From the NCBI GenBank assembly GCA_026075535.2, contig AP026543.1:248001-312000 (forward strand): 64,000 nt of DNA, read 5' to 3'. A program made the position numbers and the translations under genes. Position 1 is the stretch's first letter. Every line of letters begins with the position of its first letter. A model generated the notes under the pieces. It was not told where the DNA came from and ran no database searches. It saw only the letters and a list, made by a program, of their open reading frames with translations. This DNA comes from Tricholoma matsutake. Taxonomy: Eukaryota; Basidiomycota; Agaricomycetes; Agaricales; Tricholomataceae. This document shows positions 45,714 through 55,645 of the stretch, one piece after another.

Positions 45714-46440
45714 CTAGGTTCTCCCATAAGGTTCCCCAGTCATGTTCCCCATCACATCATTGTTGAAGTCATCATACCCCAATTCAAGGAAATCCCACCA
45801 CCTCTGCTCTTCCTCTCGTTCCTTCTGCTGCCTCATTGGGCAGTCAGGGCTGTAATGCCTGGGACCTTGTTGCTTGCAGTGCTTGCAGATATGTCTTTGG
45901 CAGATCAGGCCAAAGTGCCTGATCTCGTGGCAAATGAAGCATCTGGTGTTCCTCATGTGGGGAGGGGACCAAGGTGGTTGGGTTGATTGTGGTTCAGGTT
46001 CAGGTGTCATGAGGTCGATGACTTCTAAAGGTCTGGTCATCTGGCTGTTCGTAGAGGGGGAGGCATTTCCAGAGGCAGTTTGTGGTTTGTTTTTGTTTTT
46101 CCACCCGTTGTAAGGCGAGGGTGAGGTCAGTCGCTGTCGGTTCTGATCTATGGGGGTGTGAGGGTTTCTTTCAACTGCTTTCTGTCTGTCTGACCATGGC
46201 ATGGCCATGTCTTGGATCGCTTGTTCAATTCCGAGGGTGTCAGCGTCGTTCATTGCTTCTTCCAGGTTGTGTTTCATTTGATCAATTGTGTTTCGGTAAT
46301 AGAAACACATTCTCGCAAGGTGGTATTTTGAAGGGTCATGGGCAAGGTGGGTGCAGAGGGTTTCAGCATTTGCTGGGTTTCATAGGAACTGTTTGGTGAA
46401 TCATCATTTGGGGGGTATTATGGGTGTCTGTTCTGCCATG
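45714..46440 (-). pseudogene. Gypsy C extra ORF with zinc knuckles
   Basis: Frame starts MAEQTPIIPPK (46440), shows two adjacent TGA and a further TGA 46380-46382, then runs open: YHLARMCFYYRNTIDQMK, IEQAIQDMAMPWSDRQKAV, Pro/Ser-rich linker and CFICHEIRHFGLICQRHIC followed by CKHCKQQGPRHYSPDCP. It ends at 45714 in GEPYGRT. Two linked CCHC-like knuckles suggest RNA binding. The matching ORF in D is at 56800-57515. Placement after the chromodomain, in a different frame from pol, makes it a separate product. Confidence 0.65.
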
Positions 46441-46471
46441 GTTAGGTGGGGATTTTCTGGTCTTGGAGGTT

Positions 46472-47582
46472 CTACAGCTGTCGTCGCTGTTTATATGGCC
46501 CTAGGATTCTCTTGGCATTAGTCAGGTTCCTCTTGGGTTCCCATGAGTTCTCCGAGGTCGGGTATCTGACCCACTTCACTAGGAAGTGCATGGTTCTCCC
46601 TTTTCTTTTGTGTCCAACTATTGCTTCCACTTCATACTCCGATTTGCCTTCTATTAGATCAGGCAGTGGTTTTGGGAAGTTCAGTCCATGTGCTTCGGTT
46701 TCTTTATATGGGGAAAGGAGTGCCGCATGGAACACTGGGTGTACTTTCCACTGATCGGGTAGTTTCAGCCAGTAGGAGAGTGGGCCTAAGGCCTCTTTGA
46801 TAGTGAATGGTCCTTCTCTTTTTGGTGTGAGCTTCTTTGTCAAGTGAGTCATTTTGAGGTTCTTTGCTTCTAGCCACACCTTATCTCCTTCTTTGAACGG
46901 GGTGAAGTGTCTCATCTTTCTTTCCGCCATCATTTGTCTGGCTAACTCGTGAGTTGCCTTTGCTTCATCTCGGGCTCATTGCAGTGCGACAATTCGTTTC
47001 TCGATAGCTGGTATGTTCATTTTCAAATAGGGGAGGGGGATTGCCTTGGGTTCATAGCCCATCATAAGGTAGAATGGGGAGTTCTTCTGTATGGAGTGTG
47101 TCCTCTGATTGTGTGTGAACTCCGCCATCGGGAGGAGGTGCTTCCAATTCTCCTGGTTGTTCAAGCAGAAGATCTGTAGGTATACTTCCACCTCTTGGTT
47201 CACCCATTCTGTCTCCCCATCGGTCTGTGGGTGGTATGCCATGCTCATTGCCAGTTTGATTCCAAGCAGTCTTCCTAGTTCCTGGAAGAGCTGCAAGGCA
47301 AATCTTGGGTCTCTGTCAGATATGATCTTGTCCAGGAGGCTGAATCATTTGTAGACGTAGTCCAAATAGAGGTTGGCCGCTCCCAATGCGTCCATGGTTT
47401 TCCTGCAAGGGATAAAAATTATGCCCTTCATAAGACCATGGTCTACCATGACCATGAGAGTGTCACAGCCATCGGATTCTGGTAGGTCGGTTATGAAATC
47501 AGTCATAACCATCGCGAATGGCCTCATTGCTTCAGATCTAATTGGTTGTAGAGGTGGTGTCATCAGGTGGGTGTTGACCTTC
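46472..47582 (-). pseudogene. Gypsy C integrase core and chromodomain
   Basis: Continues the integrase cut by E3. MTDFITDLPESDG (Asp), IISDRDPRFA (Asp) and TDGETEWVNQEVEVYL (Glu) give an intact DDE set. TGA 47345-47347 and TGA 46976-46978 interrupt. Then WLEAKNLKM, KREGPFTIKEALGPLSYW, VHPVFHAALLSPYKE and chromodomain YEVEAIVGHKRKGRTMHF, LVKWVRYPTSENSWEPK. Confidence 0.85.
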
Positions 47583-47835
47583 ATTTGCTGGAGTACTTTA
47601 CACTCCCCCACCTATTCCAGTTGGATTCTGGTTCATCTGGCCAGAATTTCTGGGATTTCTGGAATCCAGTGGAATTTTTTTTGTATGTAGTTTTCCCTAT
47701 GCAGCACAATTCCAGTCAGAATAAGGATCCAATTTACAGCCAGAATCCCCAGAATCTGACCGGACTCATCACAACCAGAATAACAGGAATAACTGGAATG
47801 CACGTGCTTTCCCAAATTAAAGTTTGACACACATC

Positions 47836-47899
47836 AATAATTGAACTCTCGACCTTGGGTCTGCATACATAACAGCACGCTTAACCACTGAGCTACCAA
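47836..47899 (-). other. E3 left tRNA-like module
   Basis: Minus strand TAGCTCAGTGGT (47895-47884), a near-perfect A box, and GAGAGTTCAATT (47850-47839). Intervening 34 nt, normal for a tRNA. Confidence 0.7.
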
Positions 47900-48171
47900 G
47901 CAATTATTCTTTGGTATACATTTAATACTTTTATTACCCAACCAAGGTACATAGTTAATCACAGCCATTAATGGAATAATTGATAAGTATGCATATGCAT
48001 GACACGTGACACGTGACTGCCAGCTCACAACCACTATCACCACTGTTGCCAACGCCGCCTCCTCCTCCTCTCCACTCTACCACCACCACTGTGTGTGCAC
48101 CCACCACCACCATTCCCACGCCCAATGCCACCATCACCACCACCTTCAAATGAGCTGACTGGATGGAATGC

Positions 48172-48423
48172 GGGCCCAAACGACGCAGATCGTGTCGTTT
48201 GGGCCCTATGTAAGTTTTTTTCATTTGGTTTTTGTTTTAATAAACTAACTAACTCATTTTTTTAGTTTTCTAGGTTATAATCTACTAGTAACAATGCCAC
48301 CACCCGCAAACGAGCCAACATGGGCCCAAACAATGCAGATCGTGTCGTTTGGGCCCTATGTGAGTTTTTTTCATTTGCTTTTTGTTTTTATAAACTAACT
48401 AATTGTAATTTATTGCTTTTTAG
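48172..48423 (+). repeat. E3 palindrome plus intron-like units (two)
   Basis: Perfect 13-bp palindrome arms GGGCCCAAACGAC / GTCGTTTGGGCCC (48172-48206, 9-nt loop). It is followed by the intron-like 48210-48273 (GTAAGT, CTAACTAACTCA, TTTCTAG). A second copy follows with a mismatched palindrome (about 48322-48356) and unit 48360-48423 (GTGAGT). Confidence 0.75.
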
Positions 48424-48706
48424 GTTGTATACTACTGGGGACGACCTGCCACGACGAAAAATGCGCAACCCATGCCCACGCCCACCTGATCCCCTCCTCC
48501 CCATTCAAATGGGATGTGAGGCTGTCGACACGGGCTAGGAGGGTGCAGAGGGAGGGTACCTGCCTAGTAAGCACCCACCAACTTCTGTACCCATGCCATG
48601 TTGCACTGACATGCCCAAACCCCCCCCCCCCAAAAAAAAAAAGAAAAAAACAGAAATTCAGACAGGGGACAACAGCAACAAACAACGACAAGCCACCCAC
48701 CCCCAG

Positions 48707-48983
48707 CCTCACGAGCAACTGCTCGTGAGGTGGAACGTGAGTGGAATGGTGCCCAGGCACAGGGACAGGAGACAACAATGACACACCACCCACCCCCAGC
48801 CTCACGAGCAACTGCTTGTGGGGTGGATCGTGGGTGGAACAACAACAATGACAAGCCACCCACCCCCAGCCTCACAAGCAACTGCTCATGGGGTGGAACG
48901 TGGGTGGAATGGCACCCAGGTGCAGGGATAGGAGACGACAATGCACCACCTGCCCCCAGCCTCACAAGCAACTGCTCGTGGGG
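48707..48983. repeat. E3 GAGC-hairpin array (four)
   Basis: 48707-48730 (CCTCACGAGC-aact-GCTCGTGAGG, perfect 10-bp stem), 48798-48821, 48870-48893 and 48960-48983. Outer CCACCC..GGGTGG segments extend each stem. Confidence 0.8.
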
Positions 48984-49025
48984 TGGATCGTAGGTTGAAG
49001 GACAGACAACAGCGGGGTCACATCC

Positions 49026-49271
49026 CCTCCCCCTCCCCCACACTTTGTGTGGGGAGGGATTTATTTATTAGTATTGTGCCCCCCCTCCCCCGTTTTGCCT
49101 GGGGGAGGGATTTTTTTCTCCATGTTTTTACCTCCCCCCTCGTGTTCGGCGCGAGGGGTTAGCTTTTTATGTATATAAATAAAACTCCCTCTCGCATCTT
49201 GTGAGAGGGAGGATTTTTTGTTTATGTATATAATTACAATTATCCCCACTCCCTCGCATTCAATGTGAGGG
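49026..49271. repeat. E3 C-rich/G-rich hairpin array (five)
   Basis: Stem-loops CCCCCACACTTTGTGTGGGG, CCCTCCCCCGTTTTGCCTGGG, CCCCCTCGTGTTCGGCGCGA, CTCCCTCTCGCATCTTGTGA and CTCCCTCGCATTCAATGTGA, each closing with G-rich sequence and most followed by five or more T. Confidence 0.75.
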
Positions 49272-49360
49272 ATGTGGTTAATTAAAAAAATTTGATCTTA
49301 ACTACTTTGAAAAAAATTACAGTGTCATGAATAAACATTATATTACTAACTAATAATTCT

Positions 49361-49442
49361 CCTGTGGCTCAACTGGTTAAGCACACATGTTTGGTTTGTC
49401 ATGTGATCACTCTAATCAAGATGTCTTGAGTTCAATTCTTAC
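49361..49442 (+). other. E3 right tRNA-like module
   Basis: TGGCTCAACTGG (49365-49376), stem CACATG..CATGTG, B-box GAGTTCAATTC (49428-49438). Identical to E4's module. Confidence 0.75.
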
Positions 49443-49736
49443 TCTGCACAAATATATTTTGTAGGCACTTTGACAACTTAAGACTTGAAATTTGACTATC
49501 CATTAGGGTATATACTCTAAGTTGAGCATCTGGAGTAACCAGAATCTGGTCAGAATAACTGGAATAACTGGACTCCAACTGGAATAACTGGACTCCAATC
49601 GGAATAACTGGACTCTGACCGGAATAACTGGACTCCAACTGGAATAATTGGACTCCAACCAGAATAACTGGACTCCAACCAGAATAACTGAACTCCGACC
49701 GGAATAGGTGGGGGAGGGGAAATTACAGATTTGCTG

Positions 49737-52700
49737 GCACATTGCACATCCAGCGACGTAGTTCTTGATGTATGTCATCATTCCTGGCCACCAGTAGTCC
49801 CTCCTGACCATTTCTGTAGTTTGCCATTGTCCTGGGTGTCCACTGGTTACTCCCTCATGGTATTTTTGCACCAGTTTCTTTCGTAAATCTCCACTGTCAG
49901 GGATGTAGCACCTGTCTCGGAAGAATTGAAGCCCATCTTCTATCTTCCAGTCTTCTAATGCCGGTTTTATTGGTGGGGTTCCTTTCGTCTTTAGCACCTC
50001 AATTGCGCTCTTCACCAGGTCATCTTTCATGATACTTCCTGCAAGTAGATCATGAATTTCTGTATCAATGAACTTCACAAATACCATTTCAGGTAACATC
50101 GTGATGTCTTCATTATCATTGTCTTCTTCCGGTACATCATCAGCCCTTTGCAATAACACATTGCTTTGCACCATTTGTGATCTGGGCATGTGGATGAGTT
50201 GGAATTCAAATTCTGATAAGAATAGGCTCCATCTTGCCTGTCGTCTGTTCAGTTTCTGTGCCGTTCGGAAATACGTTAGGTTCTTGTGATCCAACAGGAT
50301 TACCACTGGGTGTTCTGAACCCAACAGGTAGTGTCTCCAGGTTTCTAGCGATCGTATTATTGCTAGTAGTTCCCTGTCGTATATCTCGTAGTTCTGTTCT
50401 GTTGGTGTTAGTGCATGCGATATATACCCGCATGGGTGCCAATCTCCATTCATATCCCTCTGTCTCAGTACTCCTCCCATCGCATGTTTTGAGGTGTCAG
50501 ATTCGATTGTGAATGGTTTAGTTGGGTCTGGCATCAGTAGGACCAGTGCTTCTGTGAATTTCCTTTTCAGCATCTGAAAGGCCTGTTCACATTCTGTTGT
50601 CCAGTTGAATGTCTTGTTCTTCTTCGTCAGTTCGTTAAGCAACCTGCTTGTCTCCCTGAAATGTCTGATGAATTTCCTGTAGAAGTTCCCAAATCCCAGG
50701 AAGGATCTAACTGCCTTTATGTTTGTGGGGGTGGGCCAATCTTGTATGCCTCCCAGCTTCATATTGTCCATTGCAATTTCATTGGGTCAGATGATCAGAC
50801 CCAGAAATTCTACCTTGTGGACATCAAACTTGCATTTCTCCGACTTCAGGTATAGGTCATTTTCTGCCAATCTCTGCAGCACCCTTCTTCTCCTTTCCTG
50901 GTGTTCATTCTGATCTCTGGAGAATATCAGGATGTCGTCCATGTAAATCACGAGCCATCCTTCTCCGATCATATCATGGAAAATCTCATTCATTATTGCC
51001 TGGAAGGTCGCCAGTGAGTTGCATAATCCAAAGAACATCACTGTTGGTTCAAACAGCCCTCTGTTTGTCTTGAAGGCTGCTTTCCATTGATCTCCATCCT
51101 TGATTCTGATGTTGTGATATCCCCATCAGATGTCCAGCTTCGTGAACCATCTTGCCCCTCTCAGTTTGTCCAACAGGTCCCCTACCAGCAGTAGTGGGTA
51201 GGTGTTCTTGATCATGCCATTGTTCAAATACCTGTAGTCCTGACATGGTCTCAGGGCATCCGAGTCCTTCTTTGCAACAAAGAAAAATGACGATGCCATG
51301 GGCAATTTCAATGGTCGGATATATCCCTTTTTCAGGCTCTCATCAAGGAACTTGTCGAGTTTCTTCTGTTCCACTGGTGACAGTGGGTACACCCTGCAGT
51401 CCTTTGCCACAAAGTCGGGTTTCAATTCTATCGTGTGATCCCAGGGTCTTGGTTCTGGGAATCTCTCTGATGCTTCTTTTTCAAATATCCTCTGGTACTC
51501 CTTATATTGTTCCGGGAGTAGTTTGTCTAGGGTTTTTTGCTCTGGGTCTCCTTCCTTCTTGTGCATTAGGTGTTGTGAGACCGATGTTTTTGCCCTAATC
51601 CAGATATTTTGTCCATAAGCGTATCGTGGTGATCCTTTTGCCTTAATGATCTGAGAGATTGTCTTCATTGCTTGGGAGTATGAGTACCTTGGCTTGTTGT
51701 ACTCCTCTGTCAGTGGCGATTTAGCCAGTTCAAATATTCCAATGATGGGTTCTCCTCGGATGTAGGTGACTAGTAGTTCATTGTCTGCAATCTTCTGTTC
51801 AGGTGTCCCTTCCAGTTGTTCCATTGCCTGTTCCATTGCCTGTTTGTGGTTTGCCAGTGCTGGGTTTTCCTTCCCAGTGTCTTCTTTGTCTTGTGGCCCA
51901 ATGGGCTCTGCGCTTTGGAGAGTCGTGATTGCGATCTCTTCGTCGTCCACTTCCTCAATTGTCGCTCTTCTTGTTTCAATGGGCATTTTGCTTCTTCTTG
52001 GTTCTGTGTGGAGGGCTCCTCCCATCAACCTTGCCTTGGCAATGATTCTTCGGCATTGCTCTAGCCATTCTTTGTTTGTCAGTTTCTTCTTGAGAGAGAG
52101 TTTCTCTCTTTCTCTAGCAACTATTTTTTGTATTTTCGTTATTCGCTCTTCTTCTTTCGCCTTCCTTTGGAGGGCGAGTTTCTCCAGTTCTTTAGTGGCT
52201 ATCTTTTGGCACCACGCCAGTCGCTCTTCTTTTGTCATCCTTTTGAATGTTCTTTCTCCTTCTTTGGTCATTTTTCAGCGCCAAGTCAGGTGCTTATCAT
52301 TGGATCCCTCAGTTTGCACCCTCCCGATAAGGGTCTTCCCCTTCCCAAATGAGAACTCAGGGTGTGTTCTGTCAGCCGTTTGGAATTGGAAGGTTCCGAT
52401 TCTCCAGCCAATTACTGGGTTGATTCTTCTGAGCCATGGCAGGCCCAGGATGATTGATTCTTTTCCCAATCCTGCAATGAGGAAAGTTGTTGGGAAAGAT
52501 CTTCCATTGATCGTTAAGAGTCCCTTGGCATAGTGGGAGATCTCCCCTTTCTTGTTCGGGGTTCCATCCACGTTCTTGACCCTGATTACTCTCTCCAAGG
52601 GGTGTAGCTCAAATCTGCTGCTCTCTGCGAATTTGTGGCTCATGAATATCCCTCCCGCTCCTGAGTCGAGTAGGGCTTCAGTTTCAATGGCTTTCCCTCT

Positions 52701-52799
52701 GCCTGCTCCTAGCACTTTGACATCCAAACACATAGATTGATTTTTCAAAGTGGCTAGTAGTACAGAGCAGACAGAGAGTTTGGTGGTACCTGGCATCAA
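49737..52799 (-). pseudogene. Gypsy C protease, RT, RNase H and integrase N-terminus
   Basis: Single frame from the frameshift site. Protease: LLDSGAGGIFMSHKF, GLGKESIILGLPWLRRINP. TGA 52275-52277. A Lys/Glu/Arg-rich coil (KEERLAWCQKIATKELEK) separates it from RT: YIRPLKLPMASSFFF, DALRPCQDYRYLN, FTKLDI, TGA 51126-51128, FGLCNSLATFQAIMNE, VIYMDDILIFS (catalytic). TGA near 50772. RNase [40 protein letters not shown]. Integrase HHCC: HEGVTSGHPGQWQT and CAMCQQ, then E3 begins. The stops have Arg codons at matching sites in D, except the one near 50772. Confidence 0.85.
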
Positions 52800-52823
52800 G
52801 GCAGGCCACCTCTTTAAAAACCC
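52782..52823 (-). promoter_or_regulatory. Gypsy C gag-pol -1 frameshift signal
   Basis: Minus strand: slippery heptamer G GGT TTT (52823-52817) directly before the gag stop TAA (52816-52814), six-nucleotide spacer, then a hairpin GGTGG-CCTG..CAGG-ta-CCACC (52810-52782). A -1 slip reads FLKRWP into protease. Spacing and heptamer fit the X XXY YYZ rule. Confidence 0.75.
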
Positions 52824-53573
52824 TCATCCCCTATCAATGCAAGAGCCTTTTCCTTCCCTTCTTCATCGAGTTCTTTCATGATCGCTCGGATCTTTGTGTA
52901 GGCTTCTTTGCCTTTCTTCTTTGGGAATGACTGGTTTTCGGTCCTTGTTTCCCCTTTCTTGTGCTCGGTTGCTCTGTGTCCTGGCTGGTGGCATACAAAG
53001 CATAATCCCTTCTTCATGTGCTCAATCCTCTCTTGATAGGAGAGTGGGTTGATCTCAAGTGGGCCTTCCTTCGTCTTGGAGCTCGGTAGCTTTTTTGCTA
53101 AGGCCTCTTGTGCTCTTCCTGTTATGGCCTTTGCTCTCCTCCATTGTCCATCATATTTGGAGGTGGCGGTGATCATTCCTTTTAGGGTTGTTGGGATCAT
53201 TTCCATGTTGAAAACTCTTTCAAGGAGTTTGGGGTTCAACCCATCCATAAAGAGTTCAATAAGGGCGGTGTCATCATTGATTCCTGCCTTTTCTCACAGG
53301 ATTCGGAATTGTGCAATGTAGTCCTCCAGGTCCTGTCCCTGCTTCAATGTTTTCATCTCTGTTCTGGCTCTGCCAGCTTTGTTGATCAGTGTGAACGCTG
53401 TCTTGAGCGCTGCTTCAAAGGTTGACCAGGTCCCCAGGTCTTCCTTTTCTGCCCATGTCTGTGCCCAGGGCACAGCAGTTCCTCCATTCATGAATGACAA
53501 CGCAAAGATGATCTTCTTCTTGTCAGTGTCATAAATTCCATAGTTCACTCTCAGATAGAGTTTTACTTCTTGT
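52814..53573 (-). pseudogene. Gypsy C Gag, central and C-terminal part
   Basis: Resumes after E4: LQEVKLYLRVNYGIYDTDKK, FALSFMNGGTAVPWAQTW, TFEAALKTAFTLINKAG, LEDYIAQFRIL, TGA 53294-53296 (CGA in D), LFMDGLNPKLLERVFNMEM and the zinc knuckle CFVCHQPGHRATEH. Ends EGF-TAA at the slippery site. Confidence 0.85.
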
Positions 53574-53854
53574 AAGAACTTGAGTACATTACACTCCTCC
53601 ACCTATTCCGGTTGGATTCCAGTCGGAATGCCCATTCCAATCAGAATTTCCGGATTTCCAGTCAATTCCATTTACATATTTTTTCTCACAATTCAGAATT
53701 CCGGTCGGACTGGGGGTCAATTTTACCCCTGGAATCCCCGGAATCTACCCGGACTCATTTTTACCTGGAATAGTCAGATAAACCAGATGCATGGCACTAG
53801 CATAACTGGAATAACCGGAATGCATGTGCTTTCCCAAATAAAATTTTGATGTGC

Positions 53855-53921
53855 AACAAGAATTGAACACTCGACCTTGGGTCTGCACACATAACAGCAC
53901 GCTTAACCACTGAGCTACCAG
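53855..53921 (-). other. E4 left tRNA-like module
   Basis: TAGCTCAGTGGT (53917-53906) and GAGTGTTCAATTCTT (53872-53858) on the minus strand. Same family as E3 left. Confidence 0.7.
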
Positions 53922-54222
53922 GTCATTATGCATCTACATACATCTAATACTTTTATTACATAACCAAGGTGCATAGTTACAGCCATTAACAGAATATGCA
54001 CACATGCATATTGCATGACACATGACACGTGACTGCCAGCTCACAACCACCACCACCGTCGTCAAGGCCACCTCCTCCTCCTCTCCACTCTACCACCACC
54101 ACTGCATGCGCACCTGCCACCACCATTCCCACACCCACTCCCACCATCACCACCACCTTCAAACGAGCCAACTGGACAGAATGTGGGCCCAAACAACGCA
54201 GATTGCATCATTTGGGGCCTAA

Positions 54223-54589
54223 GTATGTTTTTTTTTTGTTTGCTTTTTGTTTTTATAAACTAACTAACCTTTTTTTTAGCTTTCTAGGTTATAATCTACT
54301 GGCAACGATGCCACCACTCGCAAACGAGCCAATGTGGGCCCAAATGATGCAGATCGCGTCGTTTGGGCCCTACATAAGTTTTTTTTCATTTGGTTTTTGT
54401 TTTAATAAACTAACTAACTCATTTTTTTAGTTTTCTAGGTTATAATCTACTAGTAACAACGCCACCACCCGCAAACGAGCCAACACGGGCCCAAAAGATG
54501 CATATCACGTCGTTTGGGCCCTATGTGAGTTTTTTTCATTTGCTTTTTGTTTTTATAAACTAACTAACTCGTTTTTTTTACTTTTCTAG
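54223..54589 (+). repeat. E4 intron-like units (three)
   Basis: 54223-54287 (GTATGT donor), 54374-54438 (ATAAGT) and 54525-54589 (GTGAGT), each with CTAACTAAC and TTTCTAG. Palindromes GGGCCCAAATGATG..CGTCGTTTGGGCCC type precede units 2 and 3. Confidence 0.75.
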
Positions 54590-54649
54590 GTTATAATCTA
54601 CTAGTAATGACACCACCACCTGCAAACGAGCCAACACACCCACCCCACG

Positions 54650-54976
54650 CCTGCGAGCCCCTGCTCGTAGGGTGGATCGTGAGTGTGTGCAGGCAACAAC
54701 AACAATGATGCCGCCATCTACCAGCACCAGAACCCCCCAGAATGCAAAGCACAACAATGGACAACAACGACAGGGCCAACAACACACCACCTGCCCCCAG
54801 CCTCATGAGCAACTGCTCATGGGGTAGATCGTGGGTGGAACGACGCCCAGGTGCAACAACAATGACACACCACCCGCCCCCAGCCTCATGAGCAACTGCT
54901 CGTGGGGTGGATCGCGGATGGAACAACAATGACGACAAGCCACCCACCTCCAGCCTCATGAGCAACTGCTCATGGG
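54650..54976. repeat. E4 GAGC-hairpin array (four)
   Basis: 54650-54672, 54801-54824, 54883-54906 and 54953-54976, variants of CCTCATGAGC-aact-GCTCATGGGG. Confidence 0.75.
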
Positions 54977-55017
54977 GTGGATCGTTGGTGGAAGGACAGA
55001 CAACAGTGGGGTCACGT

Positions 55018-55277
55018 CCCCTCCCCCTCCCCCGCACTTCATGTGGGGAGGGATTTTTTTTGTACTTTTAATTATTTATTAGTATTGTGCCCCCCCTCCC
55101 CTGTTTTGCCTGGGGGAGGGATTTCTTTCGTCATTTTTACCTCCCCCATCGCGTTCGGTGCAAGGGGTTAGCTTTTTATGTATATAAATAAAACTCCCTC
55201 TCGCATCTTGTGAGAGGGAGGATTTTTTGTTTATGTATATAATCACAATCATGCCCACTCCCTTGCATTCAATGTGA
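55018..55277. repeat. E4 C-rich/G-rich hairpin array (five)
   Basis: Same order as E3, including CTCCCTCTCGCATCTTGTGA, closing with GAGGGAGGATTTTTT (about 55194-55227). Confidence 0.75.
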
Positions 55278-55369
55278 GGGATGTGGTTAATTAAAAAAAT
55301 TTGATCTTAACTACTTTGAAAAAAATTACAGTGTCATGAATAAACATTATATTACTAACTAATAATTCT

Positions 55370-55451
55370 CCTGTGGCTCAACTGGTTAAGCACACATGTT
55401 TGGTTTGTCATGTGATCACTCTAATCAAGATGTCTTGAGTTCAATTCTTAC
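55370..55451 (+). other. E4 right tRNA-like module
   Basis: TGGCTCAACTGG (55374-55385), B-box GAGTTCAATTC (55437-55447). Lies in a block of about 296 bp identical to E3. Confidence 0.75.
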
Positions 55452-55645
55452 TCTGCACAAATATATTTTGTAGGCACTTTGACAACTTAAGACTTGAAAT
55501 TTGACTATCCATTAGGGTATATACTCTAAGTTGAGCATCTGGAGTAACCAGAATCTGGTCGGAATAACTGGAATCCACTGGAATCCACTGGACTCTGGTG
55601 AGTCCGATTGGAATAGGTGGAGGAGTGTAAATTACTGAAGAACTT

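Larger units (their letters stand above)
47591..49728. mobile_element. E3: non-coding TIR element with paired tRNA-like modules
   Basis: 2138 bp with perfect duplication ATTTGCTG (47583-47590, 49729-49736). Comparison with uninterrupted Gypsy D (58660) proves the insertion. Ends GAGTACTTTACACTCCCCC and, on the right reverse complement, CTGTAATTTCCCCTCCCCC, both continuing CACCTATTCC. Right subterminal array of about eight GGAATAACTGGACTCCAAC units (49558-49700); left array uses CCAGAAT/TGGAAT phrases (47620-47800). Two intron-like units, four GAGC hairpins, five C-rich hairpins. No credible ORF. Confidence 0.95.
53582..55637. mobile_element. E4: non-coding TIR element with paired tRNA-like modules
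   Basis: 2056 bp with perfect duplication AAGAACTT (53574-53581, 55638-55645). Gypsy D at 62470 shows the empty site. Terminal inverted repeats of about 28 bp match at 25 positions: GAGTACATTACACTCCTCC against CAGTAATTTACACTCCTCC, then CACCTATTCC on both. Three intron-like units, four GAGC hairpins and five C-rich hairpins. The right subterminal array is short (55560-55615). No credible ORF. Confidence 0.95.

Noticed and set aside
36808..54976. GAGC hairpins as hammerhead or other known self-cleaving ribozymes
   Set aside because: No CTGATGA..GAAA core or other ribozyme core was found next to the stems on either strand.
36203..55451. The eight tRNA-like modules as functional tRNA genes
   Set aside because: A and B boxes are good, but there is no matching acceptor stem, the T-stem is imperfect and the middle is too long in the right modules.
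35946..55637. Assigning the E family to KDZ1 or KDZ2 as its non-autonomous derivative
   Set aside because: The 8-bp duplication would fit, but E termini (CAGTANTTTACACTCC) were not seen at either KDZ unit, so the link is unproven; hAT is equally possible.
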